The position numbers and the translations under genes are program-made. The notes under the pieces were generated by a model. It was not told where the DNA came from. It worked only from the letters and a program-made list of their open reading frames with translations, and did no database searches. A stretch of 64,000 bases of DNA from contig NZ_NISK01000004.1 of NCBI RefSeq assembly GCF_002205675.1, forward strand, positions 434,001-498,000, in the 5' to 3' direction. This document shows, in pieces, positions 52,176 to 62,027 of the stretch; the first letter of the stretch is position 1; each line of letters begins with the position of its first letter. The stretch is from Sphingopyxis bauzanensis. GTDB lineage: Bacteria; Pseudomonadota; Alphaproteobacteria; Sphingomonadales; Sphingomonadaceae.

Positions 52176-52382
52176 TCAACGTCCCCGCACACGAACCTTA
52201 ATCATCGGCCCAATGCCGACGGATATTGCGCGGCAACCCTAGCTGCGACTTGATACCAATCGGTAAACGCCCGAGTCAGTATCGCACAACGGGCGGCGTT
52301 GCCCGCGCACGGTGCAGTCGCTAGGGGAGGTGCGGCGGCGATTCACTTGGTGAACCGCAGCCGCTTTGTGGAGGGTTTGGTG

Positions 52383-52880
52383 ATGGGCGACAGCGCGCCG
52401 CAGGTCGGGGTTATCATGGGCAGCCAGTCCGACTGGCCGACGATGGCGCATGCGGTCCAGATCCTCGAACAATTCGGCATCGCACACGAGGTGCAGATCG
52501 TCTCGGCCCACCGCACCCCCGACCGCCTGGTCGCTTATGCCAAAAGCGCTGCGGAGCGGGGGCTACAGGCAATCATCGCTGGTGCTGGCGGCGCGGCGCA
52601 CCTGCCCGGCATGGTCGCCGCGATGACGCGGGTGCCGGTGCTCGGCGTTCCCGTCCAGTCGGCGGCGCTCAGCGGCATCGACAGTCTCTATTCGATCGTT
52701 CAGATGCCCGGCGGCGTCCCCGTCGCAACCTTTGCCATCGGCAAGGCGGGGGCAACCAACGCGGGCCTGTTCGCCGCCGCGCTGCTCGCCAACAATGACT
52801 CCGATCTGGCGCAAAAACTGGACACCTGGCGCGCCGAACAGACCAACAGCGTCGCCCCCCACCCCGTGCGCGAGGGCTGA
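52383..52880 (+). CDS. purE: N5-carboxyaminoimidazole ribonucleotide mutase
   Basis: 165 residues: [55 protein letters not shown]. Class I PurE, converting N5-CAIR to CAIR. GGAGGG 7 nt upstream supports the ATG at 52383. Followed 5 bp later by purK. Confidence 0.95.
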   Translation: MGDSAPQVGVIMGSQSDWPTMAHAVQILEQFGIAHEVQIVSAHRTPDRLVAYAKSAAERGLQAIIAGAGGAAHLPGMVAAMTRVPVLGVPVQSAALSGIDSLYSIVQMPGGVPVATFAIGKAGATNAGLFAAALLANNDSDLAQKLDTWRAEQTNSVAPHPVREG

Positions 52881-52885
52881 TCGCG

Positions 52886-53959
52886 TTGCTCGCACCCGGT
52901 TCGACGATCGGTATCCTGGGCGGCGGCCAGCTCGGCCGCATGCTCGCGGTCGCCGCGGCGCAGCTCGGATATCAGGTGCACAGCTACGCCCCCGAGCGTG
53001 AGAGTGTCGCGGCGCAGGTCGCGGCGCATCATGTCCAGGCGGCGTGGGACGACGAATCGCGACTCGCCGCCTTTGCCGCGGCGTGCGACAGGGTCACGAT
53101 CGAGTTCGAAAACGTCCCCGTCGATACGGTGCGCTTCCTGTCGGGGCATGTCGCGGTGCGCCCCGGCGCGCAGGCGCTCGAAATCGCGCAGGACCGGCTG
53201 ACCGAAAAGCAGTTCGTCACTGGACTCGGCGGCCGCCCCGCCCCCTTTGCCGCAGTTCCCGACCGCGCCGCGCTCGACACCGCGCTCGCCGCCATCGGCG
53301 CCCCCGCGATCCTGAAAACGTTGCGCATGGGCTATGATGGCAAGGGGCAGGCGCGCCTCGCCACCCCCGCCGACGCCGATGCGGCATGGGAGGCGATCGA
53401 CCGCCACGCCGCGATCCTCGAAGGCTTCGTCACCTTCGCGCATGAATTTTCGGTGCTGCTGGTGCGCGGCATCGACGGCGAGACGCGCTTCTGGGACAGC
53501 AGCGTCAATGTCCACAAGGACGGAATTCTCGCGACCTCGGCGCTTCCCCCGCCGCAGATCATCCGCGACCAGCAGGATGAAGCGCGCGCGCTGATGGCGC
53601 GGATCGCCGACGATCTTGACTATGTCGGCGTCCTCACCGGCGAATTTTTCGCTTGCCAAGATGGCCCGATTTTCAACGAGATGGCACCCCGCGTCCACAA
53701 CAGCGGCCATTGGACGATCGAAGGCGCGGTGGCCAGCCAGTTCGAAAACCATATCCGCGCCGTCGCGGGCCTTCCGCTCGGCAGCACCGCGACCACTGCA
53801 CTCCCCGTCACCATGCGCAACCTGATCGGCTCCGATATCACCACCGTGCCTGCGCTGCTCGCCGACGGCGCGTGCCACGTTCACCATTATGGCAAGACCG
53901 ACGTCCGCGCCGGCCGCAAGCTCGGCCACGCGACGTGGGTGGGAACCAACCCCGCATGA
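52886..53959 (+). CDS. purK: N5-carboxyaminoimidazole ribonucleotide synthase
   Basis: 357-residue ATP-grasp enzyme: TIGILGGGQLGRMLAVAAAQ, ILKTLRMGYDGKGQARL, FVTFAHEFSVLLVRG, EFFACQDGPIFNEMAPRVHN, SGHWTIEGAVASQFENHIRA. Makes N5-CAIR from AIR and bicarbonate, feeding PurE. Start is a TTG. Its stop overlaps the folA start. Confidence 0.95.
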   Translation: MLAPGSTIGILGGGQLGRMLAVAAAQLGYQVHSYAPERESVAAQVAAHHVQAAWDDESRLAAFAAACDRVTIEFENVPVDTVRFLSGHVAVRPGAQALEIAQDRLTEKQFVTGLGGRPAPFAAVPDRAALDTALAAIGAPAILKTLRMGYDGKGQARLATPADADAAWEAIDRHAAILEGFVTFAHEFSVLLVRGIDGETRFWDSSVNVHKDGILATSALPPPQIIRDQQDEARALMARIADDLDYVGVLTGEFFACQDGPIFNEMAPRVHNSGHWTIEGAVASQFENHIRAVAGLPLGSTATTALPVTMRNLIGSDITTVPALLADGACHVHHYGKTDVRAGRKLGHATWVGTNPA

Positions 53960-54447
53960 ACCACCCCGAAATCACCCTGATCCTCGCGCGCGCCGCCAAT
54001 GGCGTGATCGGCGCCGGCGGCAAGATGCCCTGGCATCTGCCCGCGGATCTCCGCCGATTCAAGCAGCTGACGATGGGGCGCCCGATGATCATGGGGCGCA
54101 AGACCTTCGACAGCCTGCCCGCGGTGCTCGAAGGGCGCCGCCATATCGTCCTCACCCGCGATGCCGACTGGCAGGATGAGGGCGCCGAACCCGTCGCGAG
54201 CGTCGAGGCGGCGCTGAAACGCGCCAACGCCCCGCATGTGATGGTGATCGGCGGCGCCGAAATCTATCGCCTGTTCCTGCCCCTCGCAGACCGCGTCGAA
54301 CTGACCGAAGTCGGACTCGAACCCAAAGGCGACGCGGTGATCGATTACCCCGACCCCGCCGCGTGGCGCGAGGCGGCGCGCGAGGATCATCCCGCCGATG
54401 ACGCCGGGCGCCCAGCGTACAGCTTCGTCACGCTGACAAGGGTTTAG
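53956..54447 (+). CDS. folA: Dihydrofolate reductase
   Basis: 163 residues: LILARAANGVIGAGGKMPWH, LPADLRRFKQLTMGRPMIMG (active-site Asp), RKTFDSLPAVLEGRRHIVLT, HVMVIGGAEIYRLFLP. Reduces dihydrofolate with NADPH. Overlaps purK (ATGA). Confidence 0.95.
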   Translation: MNHPEITLILARAANGVIGAGGKMPWHLPADLRRFKQLTMGRPMIMGRKTFDSLPAVLEGRRHIVLTRDADWQDEGAEPVASVEAALKRANAPHVMVIGGAEIYRLFLPLADRVELTEVGLEPKGDAVIDYPDPAAWREAAREDHPADDAGRPAYSFVTLTRV

Positions 54448-54451
54448 ACGC

Positions 54452-55633
54452 ATGCGCCGCTGGCTGATCGCTATCCTGCTTGTTATCGCCCTCGTCGCGC
54501 TCGCCTTTTTCGCTTTCGCCCCGGGCATCATCGAGCGCGGCACCAACCAGATCGACGGCAAGCCGCTCCCCGCGGTCAGCGGACGCGCCAAGGCGCTGCA
54601 CGCGACGCTGACCATCGTCGACCTGCACAGCGACACCTTGCTTTGGAAACGCGACATCCTCGACCGCGCGACACGCGGCCATATGGACCTGCCGCGACTC
54701 CGGGACGGCAATGTCGCGCTGCAGATCCTTGCCAGCACGACCAAATCGCCCAAGGGGCAGAATTACGACGCCAACAGCGGCGATACCGACAATATCACCA
54801 GTCTGGTGATCGCGCAGCTCCAGCCGGTCCGCACGTGGAACTCGCTGCTCGAACGCTCGCTCTGGCATGCCGAAAAGCTACACCGCGCGGTCGCGGCATC
54901 AGACGGCAAGCTGCGCGCGGTCGCCACCGCCGCCGATCTCGACGCGCTGCTTACGGCGCGCAAGGGCAAGCCGCTGACCACCGGCGCCCTGCTCAGCATC
55001 GAAGGCCTGCACCCGCTCGAAGGCAAGATCGCCAATCTCGACAAGCTCTACGCCGCGGGCTTCCGCATGGCGGGGCTCGCCCATTTCTTCGACAATGATC
55101 TCGCCGGATCGATGCACGGCCTCAAGAAAGGCGGACTAACGCCGTTCGGGCGGCAGGTCGTCTTGGCGATGGAGGCGAAGGGCATGATCGTCGACCTCGC
55201 GCATTGCAGCGAGGCGTGCGTCGCCGACATCCTCAGACTGGCGCGCCGCCCCGTGGTCTCCAGCCATGGCGGCGTGCAGGCGACGTGCAAGGTCAACCGC
55301 AACCTCAGCGACGAACAAATCCGCGGCGTCGCGGCGACCGGCGGCCTTGTCGGCATCGGCTATTGGGACGCCGCGATCTGCGACACCTCGCCCGCCAGCA
55401 TCGCGAAGGCGATGAAGCATGTGCGCGACCTCGTCGGCATCGAGTATGTCGCGCTCGGCAGCGATTATGACGGCGCCACCACCGTCCGCTTTGATACGTC
55501 GAAGCTAGCGCAAGTGACGCAGGCGCTGATCGACGCGGGCTTCAGCGACGACGAAATCCGTGCCGCGATGGGCGGCAATGCGGTTCGTGTACTCAAGGCG
55601 GGGCTGGTCCCGCTGACGCCGCCAGCGCCATGA
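54452..55633 (+). CDS. Membrane dipeptidase, peptidase family M19 (membrane-anchored)
   Basis: 393 residues. N-terminal anchor LIAILLVIALVALAFFAFAP. Metal motifs: TIVDLHSDTLLW, GALLSIEGLHPLEG, MIVDLAHCSEACVADIL, VVSSHGGVQATCKVNRNLSD, EYVALGSDYDGATTVRF. Different from the secreted M19 at 7940 in topology and spacing. Four bases after folA, so in the same transcript. Confidence 0.92.
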   Translation: MRRWLIAILLVIALVALAFFAFAPGIIERGTNQIDGKPLPAVSGRAKALHATLTIVDLHSDTLLWKRDILDRATRGHMDLPRLRDGNVALQILASTTKSPKGQNYDANSGDTDNITSLVIAQLQPVRTWNSLLERSLWHAEKLHRAVAASDGKLRAVATAADLDALLTARKGKPLTTGALLSIEGLHPLEGKIANLDKLYAAGFRMAGLAHFFDNDLAGSMHGLKKGGLTPFGRQVVLAMEAKGMIVDLAHCSEACVADILRLARRPVVSSHGGVQATCKVNRNLSDEQIRGVAATGGLVGIGYWDAAICDTSPASIAKAMKHVRDLVGIEYVALGSDYDGATTVRFDTSKLAQVTQALIDAGFSDDEIRAAMGGNAVRVLKAGLVPLTPPAP

Positions 55634-55647
55634 AGCGTGTCTTCCAG

Positions 55648-55736
55648 CCCGTTTGCCGTGAGCTTGTCGAAGGGCCGTTCTTTCGATTGGCTTCGCAAGA
55701 AAGAAGAACAGCGCTTCGACAAGCTCAGCACGAACG
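55648..55736. repeat. Extragenic palindrome, GAGCTTGTCGAAG family (copy 3)
   Basis: GTGAGCTTGTCGAAGGGCCG (left) and CGCTTCGACAAGCTCAGCAC continuing GAACGG (right). Inner hairpin TTCTTTCG.../...AGAAAGAAGAA. Between the M19 gene and ribF. Confidence 0.75.
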
Positions 55737-55751
55737 GAAGAGGGGGCGGAG

Positions 55752-56678
55752 ATGATCCGCCTCGACGGCCACGCCCGCATCCCCGACCCGCTACGCGGCG
55801 GGGTCATCGCGCTCGGCAATTTCGACGGTTTCCACGCCGGGCATCAGGCGGTGGTCGGCCGCGCCGTCCGCCATGCCCGCGATGAAGGCCGCCCGGCGAT
55901 CGTCGCGACCTTCGATCCGCATCCGGTGCGCTTTTTCAAGCCCGACGTCCCGCCCTTCCGCCTCACCACGCTCGACCAGCGCCAGGAATTGTTCGCCGCG
56001 GCGGGCGCCGACGCGATGCTCGTCCTGCCCTTCGACGCCGCGCTCGCGGGGACGACGGCGGAGGATTTCATCACCGGCCTGCTGCTGACACGCTACGGCG
56101 CCGCGGGGGTCGTCACAGGTAGCGACTTCGTCTTCGGAAAGGGCCGCGGCGGCGATGTCGTCACGCTGGCCGACCATGCCCGCCGCCTTGGCTTCTTCAC
56201 CGAAATGGTCGCCCCGGTCGAGGACGATGCCGTCATCTCATCGAGCCGCATCCGCGAGGCGCTGCACGCGGGCGATTGCAAGACCGCCGCACGCCTGCTC
56301 ACCCGCCCCTTCACCGTGCGCGGCCGCGTCGAGCATGGCGACAAGAACGGCCGCCTGCTCGGCTTTCCGACCGCCAATATCGACATGGGCAACTACCTCC
56401 GCCCGCGTTACGGCATCTACGCGGTGACCGGCCGCCTGCCCGACGGACGCGAACGCAAAGGCGCCGCGAACCTCGGCATCCGCCCCAGCTTCGACCCGCC
56501 AAAGGAATTGCTCGAACCGCATTTTTTCGATTTTGCCGAGGATCTTTATGGCCAGGAAATCGACGTCGCCTTCCACGCCTTCGTCCGGCCCGAGGCGAAA
56601 TATGACAGCATGGACGCGCTGATGGCGCAGATTGCCAAGGATTGCGACGCCGCGAAGGCGCTGCTGGCCGGGGTTTAG
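55752..56678 (+). CDS. ribF: Bifunctional riboflavin kinase/FAD synthetase
   Basis: 308 residues. FAD synthetase half: VIALGNFDGFHAGHQAVVGR, DAVISSSRIREALHAG. Kinase half: NGRLLGFPTANIDMGNYLRP, HFFDFAEDLYGQEIDVAF. Makes FMN and FAD. ATG at 55752. Confidence 0.95.
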   Translation: MIRLDGHARIPDPLRGGVIALGNFDGFHAGHQAVVGRAVRHARDEGRPAIVATFDPHPVRFFKPDVPPFRLTTLDQRQELFAAAGADAMLVLPFDAALAGTTAEDFITGLLLTRYGAAGVVTGSDFVFGKGRGGDVVTLADHARRLGFFTEMVAPVEDDAVISSSRIREALHAGDCKTAARLLTRPFTVRGRVEHGDKNGRLLGFPTANIDMGNYLRPRYGIYAVTGRLPDGRERKGAANLGIRPSFDPPKELLEPHFFDFAEDLYGQEIDVAFHAFVRPEAKYDSMDALMAQIAKDCDAAKALLAGV

Positions 56679-56708
56679 AATGATGCGCGCGGCGGCGCCG
56701 AGGAAATC

Positions 56709-56845
56709 GGTTCACGCGGAGATGCGGAGCCGCGGAGAAGAAAGATTGGCGGCTTTGCCGCCCTTCTCCCGCTTCCTCTGCGAACTTTGCGTCTCTGCGC
56801 GAACCCGATCGTCTTTCTTCCTCCGCGACTCCGCGTCTCCGCGTG
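56709..56845. repeat. Nested inverted repeat with octamer-periodic arms (copy 3)
   Basis: Left GGTTCACGCGGAGATGCGGA continuing GCCGCGGAGAAG, right CTTCCTCCGCGACTCCGCGT continuing CTCCGCGTG, with a third arm copy CTTTGCGTCTCTGCGCGAAC in the middle (56785-56804). Units are 8 nt (CGGAGATG, CTCCGCGA). Confidence 0.7.
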
Positions 56846-56882
56846 TTTTTGACCACGACTTTCTGGGGGTGATCGAAACACC

Positions 56883-57932
56883 GTGACCGAGGCAAACACC
56901 GACTGGGCCGACGCGCTCGAAGGCCCTGAGAAAAAGCCGATGAAGCGCCGCACCAAAATCGCGCTGTGGCTCTTCGCCGCGCTCATCGCTTGGCTCACCC
57001 TCAGCAACGCCAGCTGGCTCGCCCCCGCACCCGAAGGCAAACCCAAACTTATCGCCCACCGCGGCGTCTATCACCTCTATGACAAGCGCGCCGCAGTCGG
57101 CCGCGACACCTGCACCGCCGTTCACGCCTATCCGCCCGAACATGACGTGTTCGAAAACACCCCCGAGTCGATGCGCTGGGCGGTCGGGCTCGGCGCCAAT
57201 ATGGTCGAGATCGACGTCGCGCCGACGAAGGACGGCCGGATGGTGTTATTCCACGACTGGACCGTCGATTGCCGCACCGACGGCGAGGGCGAGACCCGCG
57301 ACCTGACATTGGCCGAACTGAAAGCGCTCGACATCGGTTACGGCTACACCGCCGATGGCGGGAAAACCTTCCCGCTGCGCGGCAAGGGCGTGGGCAAGCT
57401 GCCGACCGTAGAGGAAGGACTCGCGGCGCTGCCCGTCCACCCGATCCTGTTCAACTTCAAATCGAAAAACCCGCGCGAGGCCGACCAGCTGTTCGCGATC
57501 CTCAAAGTCTCGGGCCGCGACAGCAAGAAACTCGGCGACGCCTTTTACGGCGCCGAACGTCCTGTCAAACGGATGCGCGAATTGCTCCCCGACAACTGGT
57601 CGTTCGACCTCAAGCGCGAGGCGCTGGCCTGCTCCAAGGAGTATGTGACCTACGGCTGGACCGGCATCGTCCCCGAAAGCTGCCGCAACGGCGTGATCGC
57701 GATCCCGATCAACTATCAATGGGCGTTCTCGGGCTGGCCCAACCGCCTGGTTGCCCGCATGGACAGCGTCGGCGCGCGCGTCATCGTCTTCGGCCCTTAC
57801 GAAAGCGGCAAATCGAACGAAGGCCTCTCCACCCCCCAGCAACTCGCCAAAATCCCCGCCAGCTTCAACGGCTATATCTGGGTCGAAGACATCCGCGCGG
57901 TGGGCCCGGCGTTGCGGCCGCGGCAACGGTGA
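56883..57932 (+). CDS. Glycerophosphodiester phosphodiesterase family protein
   Basis: 349 residues from a GTG. N-terminal anchor (IALWLFAALIAWLTLSNASW). GDPD motifs: PKLIAHRGVYHLYD, FENTPESMRWAVGLGANMVE, IDVAPTKDGRMVLFHDWTVD. A longer variable C-terminal part (GRDSKKLGDAFYGAERPVKR, VRGW-like VYTYGWTG equivalent) differs from classical GlpQ. Substrate uncertain. Confidence 0.85.
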   Translation: MTEANTDWADALEGPEKKPMKRRTKIALWLFAALIAWLTLSNASWLAPAPEGKPKLIAHRGVYHLYDKRAAVGRDTCTAVHAYPPEHDVFENTPESMRWAVGLGANMVEIDVAPTKDGRMVLFHDWTVDCRTDGEGETRDLTLAELKALDIGYGYTADGGKTFPLRGKGVGKLPTVEEGLAALPVHPILFNFKSKNPREADQLFAILKVSGRDSKKLGDAFYGAERPVKRMRELLPDNWSFDLKREALACSKEYVTYGWTGIVPESCRNGVIAIPINYQWAFSGWPNRLVARMDSVGARVIVFGPYESGKSNEGLSTPQQLAKIPASFNGYIWVEDIRAVGPALRPRQR

Positions 57933-57935
57933 GTG

Positions 57936-58009
57936 ATGGGCCCCGGCTTTCGCCGGGGAACAGTTTTGGCGTGAACCGTAATTGCTCCCCGGCGGAAGCC
58001 GGGGCCCAT
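57936..58009. repeat. Extragenic palindrome, GGGCCCCGG type
   Basis: Arms ATGGGCCCCGGCTTTCGCCG (57936) and CGGCGGAAGCCGGGGCCCAT (to 58009), 24 nt with one mismatch, loop about 26 nt. Precedes ileS by 78 bp. Confidence 0.75.
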
Positions 58010-58087
58010 GCGGCACAAAATCACCTCAAACGGGACGCACCACTTAAAAGGTGAAAATCCCCTTTTGTTACGCTAAGCGCCGCCCCC

Positions 58088-61033
58088 ATGACCGATACGC
58101 CCTCCGCCGCCGAAACGCGCGCCAAAGATACTGGCGATTACCGCGATACCGTCTTCCTGCCCAAGACCGACTTCCCGATGAAGGCCGGCCTGCCGCAGAA
58201 GGAGCCGCTGATTCTCGCCAAATGGCTCGAGGGCAATCTCGAAGGCCAGATTCGCGCCAGCCGCGCCGGCCGCGACCAGTTCATCCTCCACGACGGCCCG
58301 CCCTACGCCAATGGCGACATGCACATCGGCCATGCGCTCAACCATATCCTCAAGGACATGGTCGTCCGCACCCAGACGCTGAAGGGCAAGGATGCGCCTT
58401 ACGTCCCCGGCTGGGACTGCCACGGCCTGCCGATCGAGTGGAAGGTCGAGGAGCAATATCGCAAGAAGAAGCTCAACAAGGACGAGGTTCCGGTCGAGGA
58501 ATTCCGCGCCGAATGCCGCGCCTATGCCCAGCATTGGGTCGACACCCAGCGCGAGCAGCTCAAGCGCCTCGGTATCGGCGGCGACTGGGACCATCCCTAT
58601 CTGACGATGGATTATGAGGCCGAAGCGACGATCGTCCGCGAACTGCTCAAATTCGCCGCCAACGACATGCTCTATCGCGGCGCCAAACCGGTGATGTGGT
58701 CGCCGGTCGAAAAGACCGCGCTCGCCGAGGCCGAGATCGAATATGAGGATATCGTCTCGACCCAGATCGATGTCGCGTTCGAGATCGTCGAGAGTCCCAT
58801 CCCCGAGCTGGTCGGCGCGAAAGCGGTGATCTGGACGACAACGCCGTGGACGATCCCGGTCAACCAGGCTTTGGCCTATGGGCCGGATGTCGACTATGTT
58901 CTCGTAGAGGCCGCAACACAGAGCGAAGTGGACGAAGGCGCATCATTCCGCGAATTCTTGGTCGCCGAACCTCTACTCGGCGAGTTCATGCGCCGCGGTG
59001 GCTTCGTCCTTCAAACCAAGGTCAGCGACCCCATCAAAGGCGCCGACCTCGCCGGTACCATCGCCCGCCATCCGATGCACGCGCTCGGCGGCTTCTTCGC
59101 GCGCCCGCGCCCCTTCCTGCCCGGCGATTTCGTCACCACCGACAGCGGCACCGGGCTCGTCCATATGTCGCCCGACCATGGCGAGGATGATTTCGACCTC
59201 TGCAAGGCGAACGGCATCGACCCCGTGTTCGCGGTCGAGGGCGACGGCAAATATCGCGAGGACTGGGGTTGGCTGGGCGGTCAGGGATCTGTCATCAACC
59301 CCAAGTTCAATGCCCCCGACGGCCCGATCTGCACCGACCTGCGCGAAGCCGGTGGCCTGCTTGCGGCCTCGGCCGACTACAAGCACAGCTATCCGCACAG
59401 CTGGCGCTCGAAGGCGAAGGTCATCTATCGCTGCACCCCGCAATGGTTCGTACCGATGGACCGGGTGATGACCCACATCGAGCCCAAGACCCCGCGCGAA
59501 AAGCGCTGGGAGAATGAGGGCGGCGCAATCAACCCGCATGAAGAGGATCTCTGCGCCGCGCCGACGCTGCGGCAGGCAGCGATGCAGGCGATCGACGAGA
59601 CGCGCTTCGTCCCCGAAAAGGGCCGCAACCGCATCAGCAGCATGGTCAAGGACCGCCCTGACTGGGTGCTGAGCCGCCAGCGCGCGTGGGGCGTGCCGAT
59701 CACGCTGTTCGTCGACCGCAAGACCGGCCAATATCTTAACGACCCGATCGTCAACGACCGCATCGTCGCGGCGGTAAAGGCAGGCGGCGTCGACGCATGG
59801 AGCGACGCGCGCGCGCCGGAATATCTAGGCGACGCCTATGACGCCGCCGACTACGAACGCATCGTCGACATTCTCGACGTCTGGTTCGATTCGGGCTGCA
59901 CCCACGCCTTCGTCCTGGAAAGCGGCCGCTGGCCCGCGCTCGTCCGCCACGACGGCGGCACTCACAGCGCCGACCTTTACCTCGAAGGCAGCGACCAGCA
60001 TCGCGGCTGGTTCCAGTCGTCGCTGCTCGAAAGCTGCGGCACGCGCGGACAGGCGCCGTACAAGGCGGTGCTGACCCACGGCTTCACGATGGATTCCAAG
60101 GGCTTCAAAATGTCGAAGTCGCTCGGCAACACGATCAGCCCGATCGACCTGATGCGCGACTATGGCGCCGACATCCTGCGCCTGTGGGCATTGAGCGTCG
60201 ATTTCACCGAAGACCACCGCATCGGCAAGGAAATCCTGACCGGAGTCGCCGACCAGTATCGCAAGCTGCGAAACACCTTCCGCTATCTCTTGGGCGCGCT
60301 CGAGGGCTTCACCGATGAAGAGCGTATCGAAGACGTGTCGAAGATGCCCGAGCTGGAGCGCTATATGCTCAATCAACTTGCGCATCTCGACCAGCATCTG
60401 CGCGAGGCGGTCGATGATTTCGACTTCAACAGCTATACGCGTCTGCTCGCCGATTTTTGCAACGAAGACCTATCGGCCTTCTACTTTGATATCCGCAAGG
60501 ACCGACTCTATTGCGACATCAATCTCGCGACCGGGGTGCAAACTGCGGAGCGCGCCGCCTATCGCACGGTCCTAGACACGATTTTCCAAGCTCTCGTTCG
60601 CTATGCCGCGCCGGTCTTGGTGTTCACGAGCGAAGAGGTTTGGGGCACGCGCTATCCCGACGCATCATCGGTCCACTTGCTCGAGTGGCCGGAGCTTGAC
60701 GTCGGTGCGCTTATCGACGGTGAACTCGCCGCCCGTTGGGACAAGGCCCGCGCGCATCGTGAAGTCGTGACGGCGGCCATCGAGCCGCTGCGCCGCGAAA
60801 AGATCGTTCGTTCGAGCCTCGAAGCGAAAGTTTCGATGCCAGCGGTACCAAATCTAAGCGAACAAGCCATGGCCGAAATCGCCATTACCGCTGCCGTTAC
60901 CTACGGCGGCGAAAGCGTAACCGTCAGCCCCACCACCGACCACAAATGCGGCCGCTGCTGGCGTCACCTCCCCGAAGTTACCGAGGACGGCAACTTGTGC
61001 AATCGCTGCGAAACAGTATTGAAACCCGCATGA
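58088..61033 (+). CDS. ileS: Isoleucine--tRNA ligase
   Basis: 981 residues, class I synthetase with Zn. HIGH motif PPYANGDMHIGHALNHILKD near 75, editing domain with IWTTTPWTIPVNQALAY, KMSKS motif SKGFKMSKSLGNTISP near 675, C-terminal zinc site HKCGRCWRHLPEV and NLCNRCETVL. All parts intact. Overlaps lspA (ATGA). Confidence 0.97.
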   Translation: MTDTPSAAETRAKDTGDYRDTVFLPKTDFPMKAGLPQKEPLILAKWLEGNLEGQIRASRAGRDQFILHDGPPYANGDMHIGHALNHILKDMVVRTQTLKGKDAPYVPGWDCHGLPIEWKVEEQYRKKKLNKDEVPVEEFRAECRAYAQHWVDTQREQLKRLGIGGDWDHPYLTMDYEAEATIVRELLKFAANDMLYRGAKPVMWSPVEKTALAEAEIEYEDIVSTQIDVAFEIVESPIPELVGAKAVIWTTTPWTIPVNQALAYGPDVDYVLVEAATQSEVDEGASFREFLVAEPLLGEFMRRGGFVLQTKVSDPIKGADLAGTIARHPMHALGGFFARPRPFLPGDFVTTDSGTGLVHMSPDHGEDDFDLCKANGIDPVFAVEGDGKYREDWGWLGGQGSVINPKFNAPDGPICTDLREAGGLLAASADYKHSYPHSWRSKAKVIYRCTPQWFVPMDRVMTHIEPKTPREKRWENEGGAINPHEEDLCAAPTLRQAAMQAIDETRFVPEKGRNRISSMVKDRPDWVLSRQRAWGVPITLFVDRKTGQYLNDPIVNDRIVAAVKAGGVDAWSDARAPEYLGDAYDAADYERIVDILDVWFDSGCTHAFVLESGRWPALVRHDGGTHSADLYLEGSDQHRGWFQSSLLESCGTRGQAPYKAVLTHGFTMDSKGFKMSKSLGNTISPIDLMRDYGADILRLWALSVDFTEDHRIGKEILTGVADQYRKLRNTFRYLLGALEGFTDEERIEDVSKMPELERYMLNQLAHLDQHLREAVDDFDFNSYTRLLADFCNEDLSAFYFDIRKDRLYCDINLATGVQTAERAAYRTVLDTIFQALVRYAAPVLVFTSEEVWGTRYPDASSVHLLEWPELDVGALIDGELAARWDKARAHREVVTAAIEPLRREKIVRSSLEAKVSMPAVPNLSEQAMAEIAITAAVTYGGESVTVSPTTDHKCGRCWRHLPEVTEDGNLCNRCETVLKPA

Positions 61034-61551
61034 CAAGCTCTCGTTCGCCGCACCTGCGTTTCGGCCTGTTGATTGCCGCCTTCGCCTTCCTGCTCGATCA
61101 GGTCACCAAATGGGTCATCATCACCCCGCTGTCGCTGGAAGCGAAGCGGGTGGTCGAGATCGTCGGCATCTTCGACCTTCGCTGGGCCGAAAATTGCGGC
61201 ATTTCGCTCTCGATGTTCGCCAACTGCACCGATACGACGCGCTGGACGCTGGTGGCGGTCACCGCGCTGGTCGCGGGGGCGGTCGGCATCTGGATGACGC
61301 GCGAACAGGCAAGGGGCGACGTCATTGCGCTTGCGCTGATCCTGGGCGGCGCGCTCGGCAATATCGTCGACCGGGTGCGCTATGGCTATGTCGTCGATTT
61401 TGCCGACCTGCATTTTGGCGATTTCCGCCCCTTTATGATCTTTAACGTCGCCGATGCCTGCATCACGCTCGGGGTGCTTTTGCTGGTTGCGCGCGCGCTG
61501 CTCTTCGGCGAAAAGGCAGCCAGCACGGACGGTCAGCCGTCCACCGACTAA
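61030..61551 (+). CDS. lspA: Lipoprotein signal peptidase (signal peptidase II)
   Basis: 173 residues, four helices. Catalytic Asp pair: GGALGNIVDRVRYGYVVDF and PFMIFNVADACITLGVLLL. Cuts prolipoproteins before the lipid-modified Cys. ileS-lspA order is widely conserved. Confidence 0.95.
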   Translation: MTSSRSPHLRFGLLIAAFAFLLDQVTKWVIITPLSLEAKRVVEIVGIFDLRWAENCGISLSMFANCTDTTRWTLVAVTALVAGAVGIWMTREQARGDVIALALILGGALGNIVDRVRYGYVVDFADLHFGDFRPFMIFNVADACITLGVLLLVARALLFGEKAASTDGQPSTD

Positions 61552-61592
61552 ACGGGGGCGCCGATTAACGGGGCGCATAGGAGAATATTCAA

Positions 61593-62012
61593 GTGAACCG
61601 GACCACCGCCATCCTGGCCGCCTCGATTTTCGCAACCACACTGTCGGCCTGCGGGTCGAACAATCTGTTCAACCGCGACCGGCCCGATGAATTTGCGGTG
61701 TCGCGTCAGGCGCCGCTCGTCGTGCCGCCAGACTTTTCGCTGACCCCGCCCGCCCCCGGCACCGCACGTCCCGGCGGGGAAACGACCGCGGAGCAGACGC
61801 TGCGCGCGCTGTTCGGCGGCCCCTCGGCCCGCAGCCCCAACGAAGCGGCGGTGATCAGCAGCGCCGACGGCGCCCGCGCCGACCCCGGCATCCGCAGCCA
61901 GGTCGGCAGCCCCGACACCCAGGTCGTCGACAAGGGTCTGGTCGTCCGCGATATCCTGGCCGCCCCCGAAGGCGACGGCCGCGACGCACAGGCAGCCATT
62001 CCCGGCGCTTAA
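61593..62012 (+). CDS. DUF3035 lipoprotein (BamF-like)
   Basis: 139 residues from a GTG. Lipobox TTLSACGS gives a lipid-modified Cys at ~20. EFAVSRQAPLVVPPDFSLTP, then PGGETTAEQTLRALFGG is the DUF3035 core. In Caulobacter this family is BamF, part of the outer-membrane assembly machine (family knowledge). A substrate of LspA encoded just upstream. Confidence 0.85.
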   Translation: MNRTTAILAASIFATTLSACGSNNLFNRDRPDEFAVSRQAPLVVPPDFSLTPPAPGTARPGGETTAEQTLRALFGGPSARSPNEAAVISSADGARADPGIRSQVGSPDTQVVDKGLVVRDILAAPEGDGRDAQAAIPGA

Positions 62013-62027
62013 GCTAGCGTTTCCAGG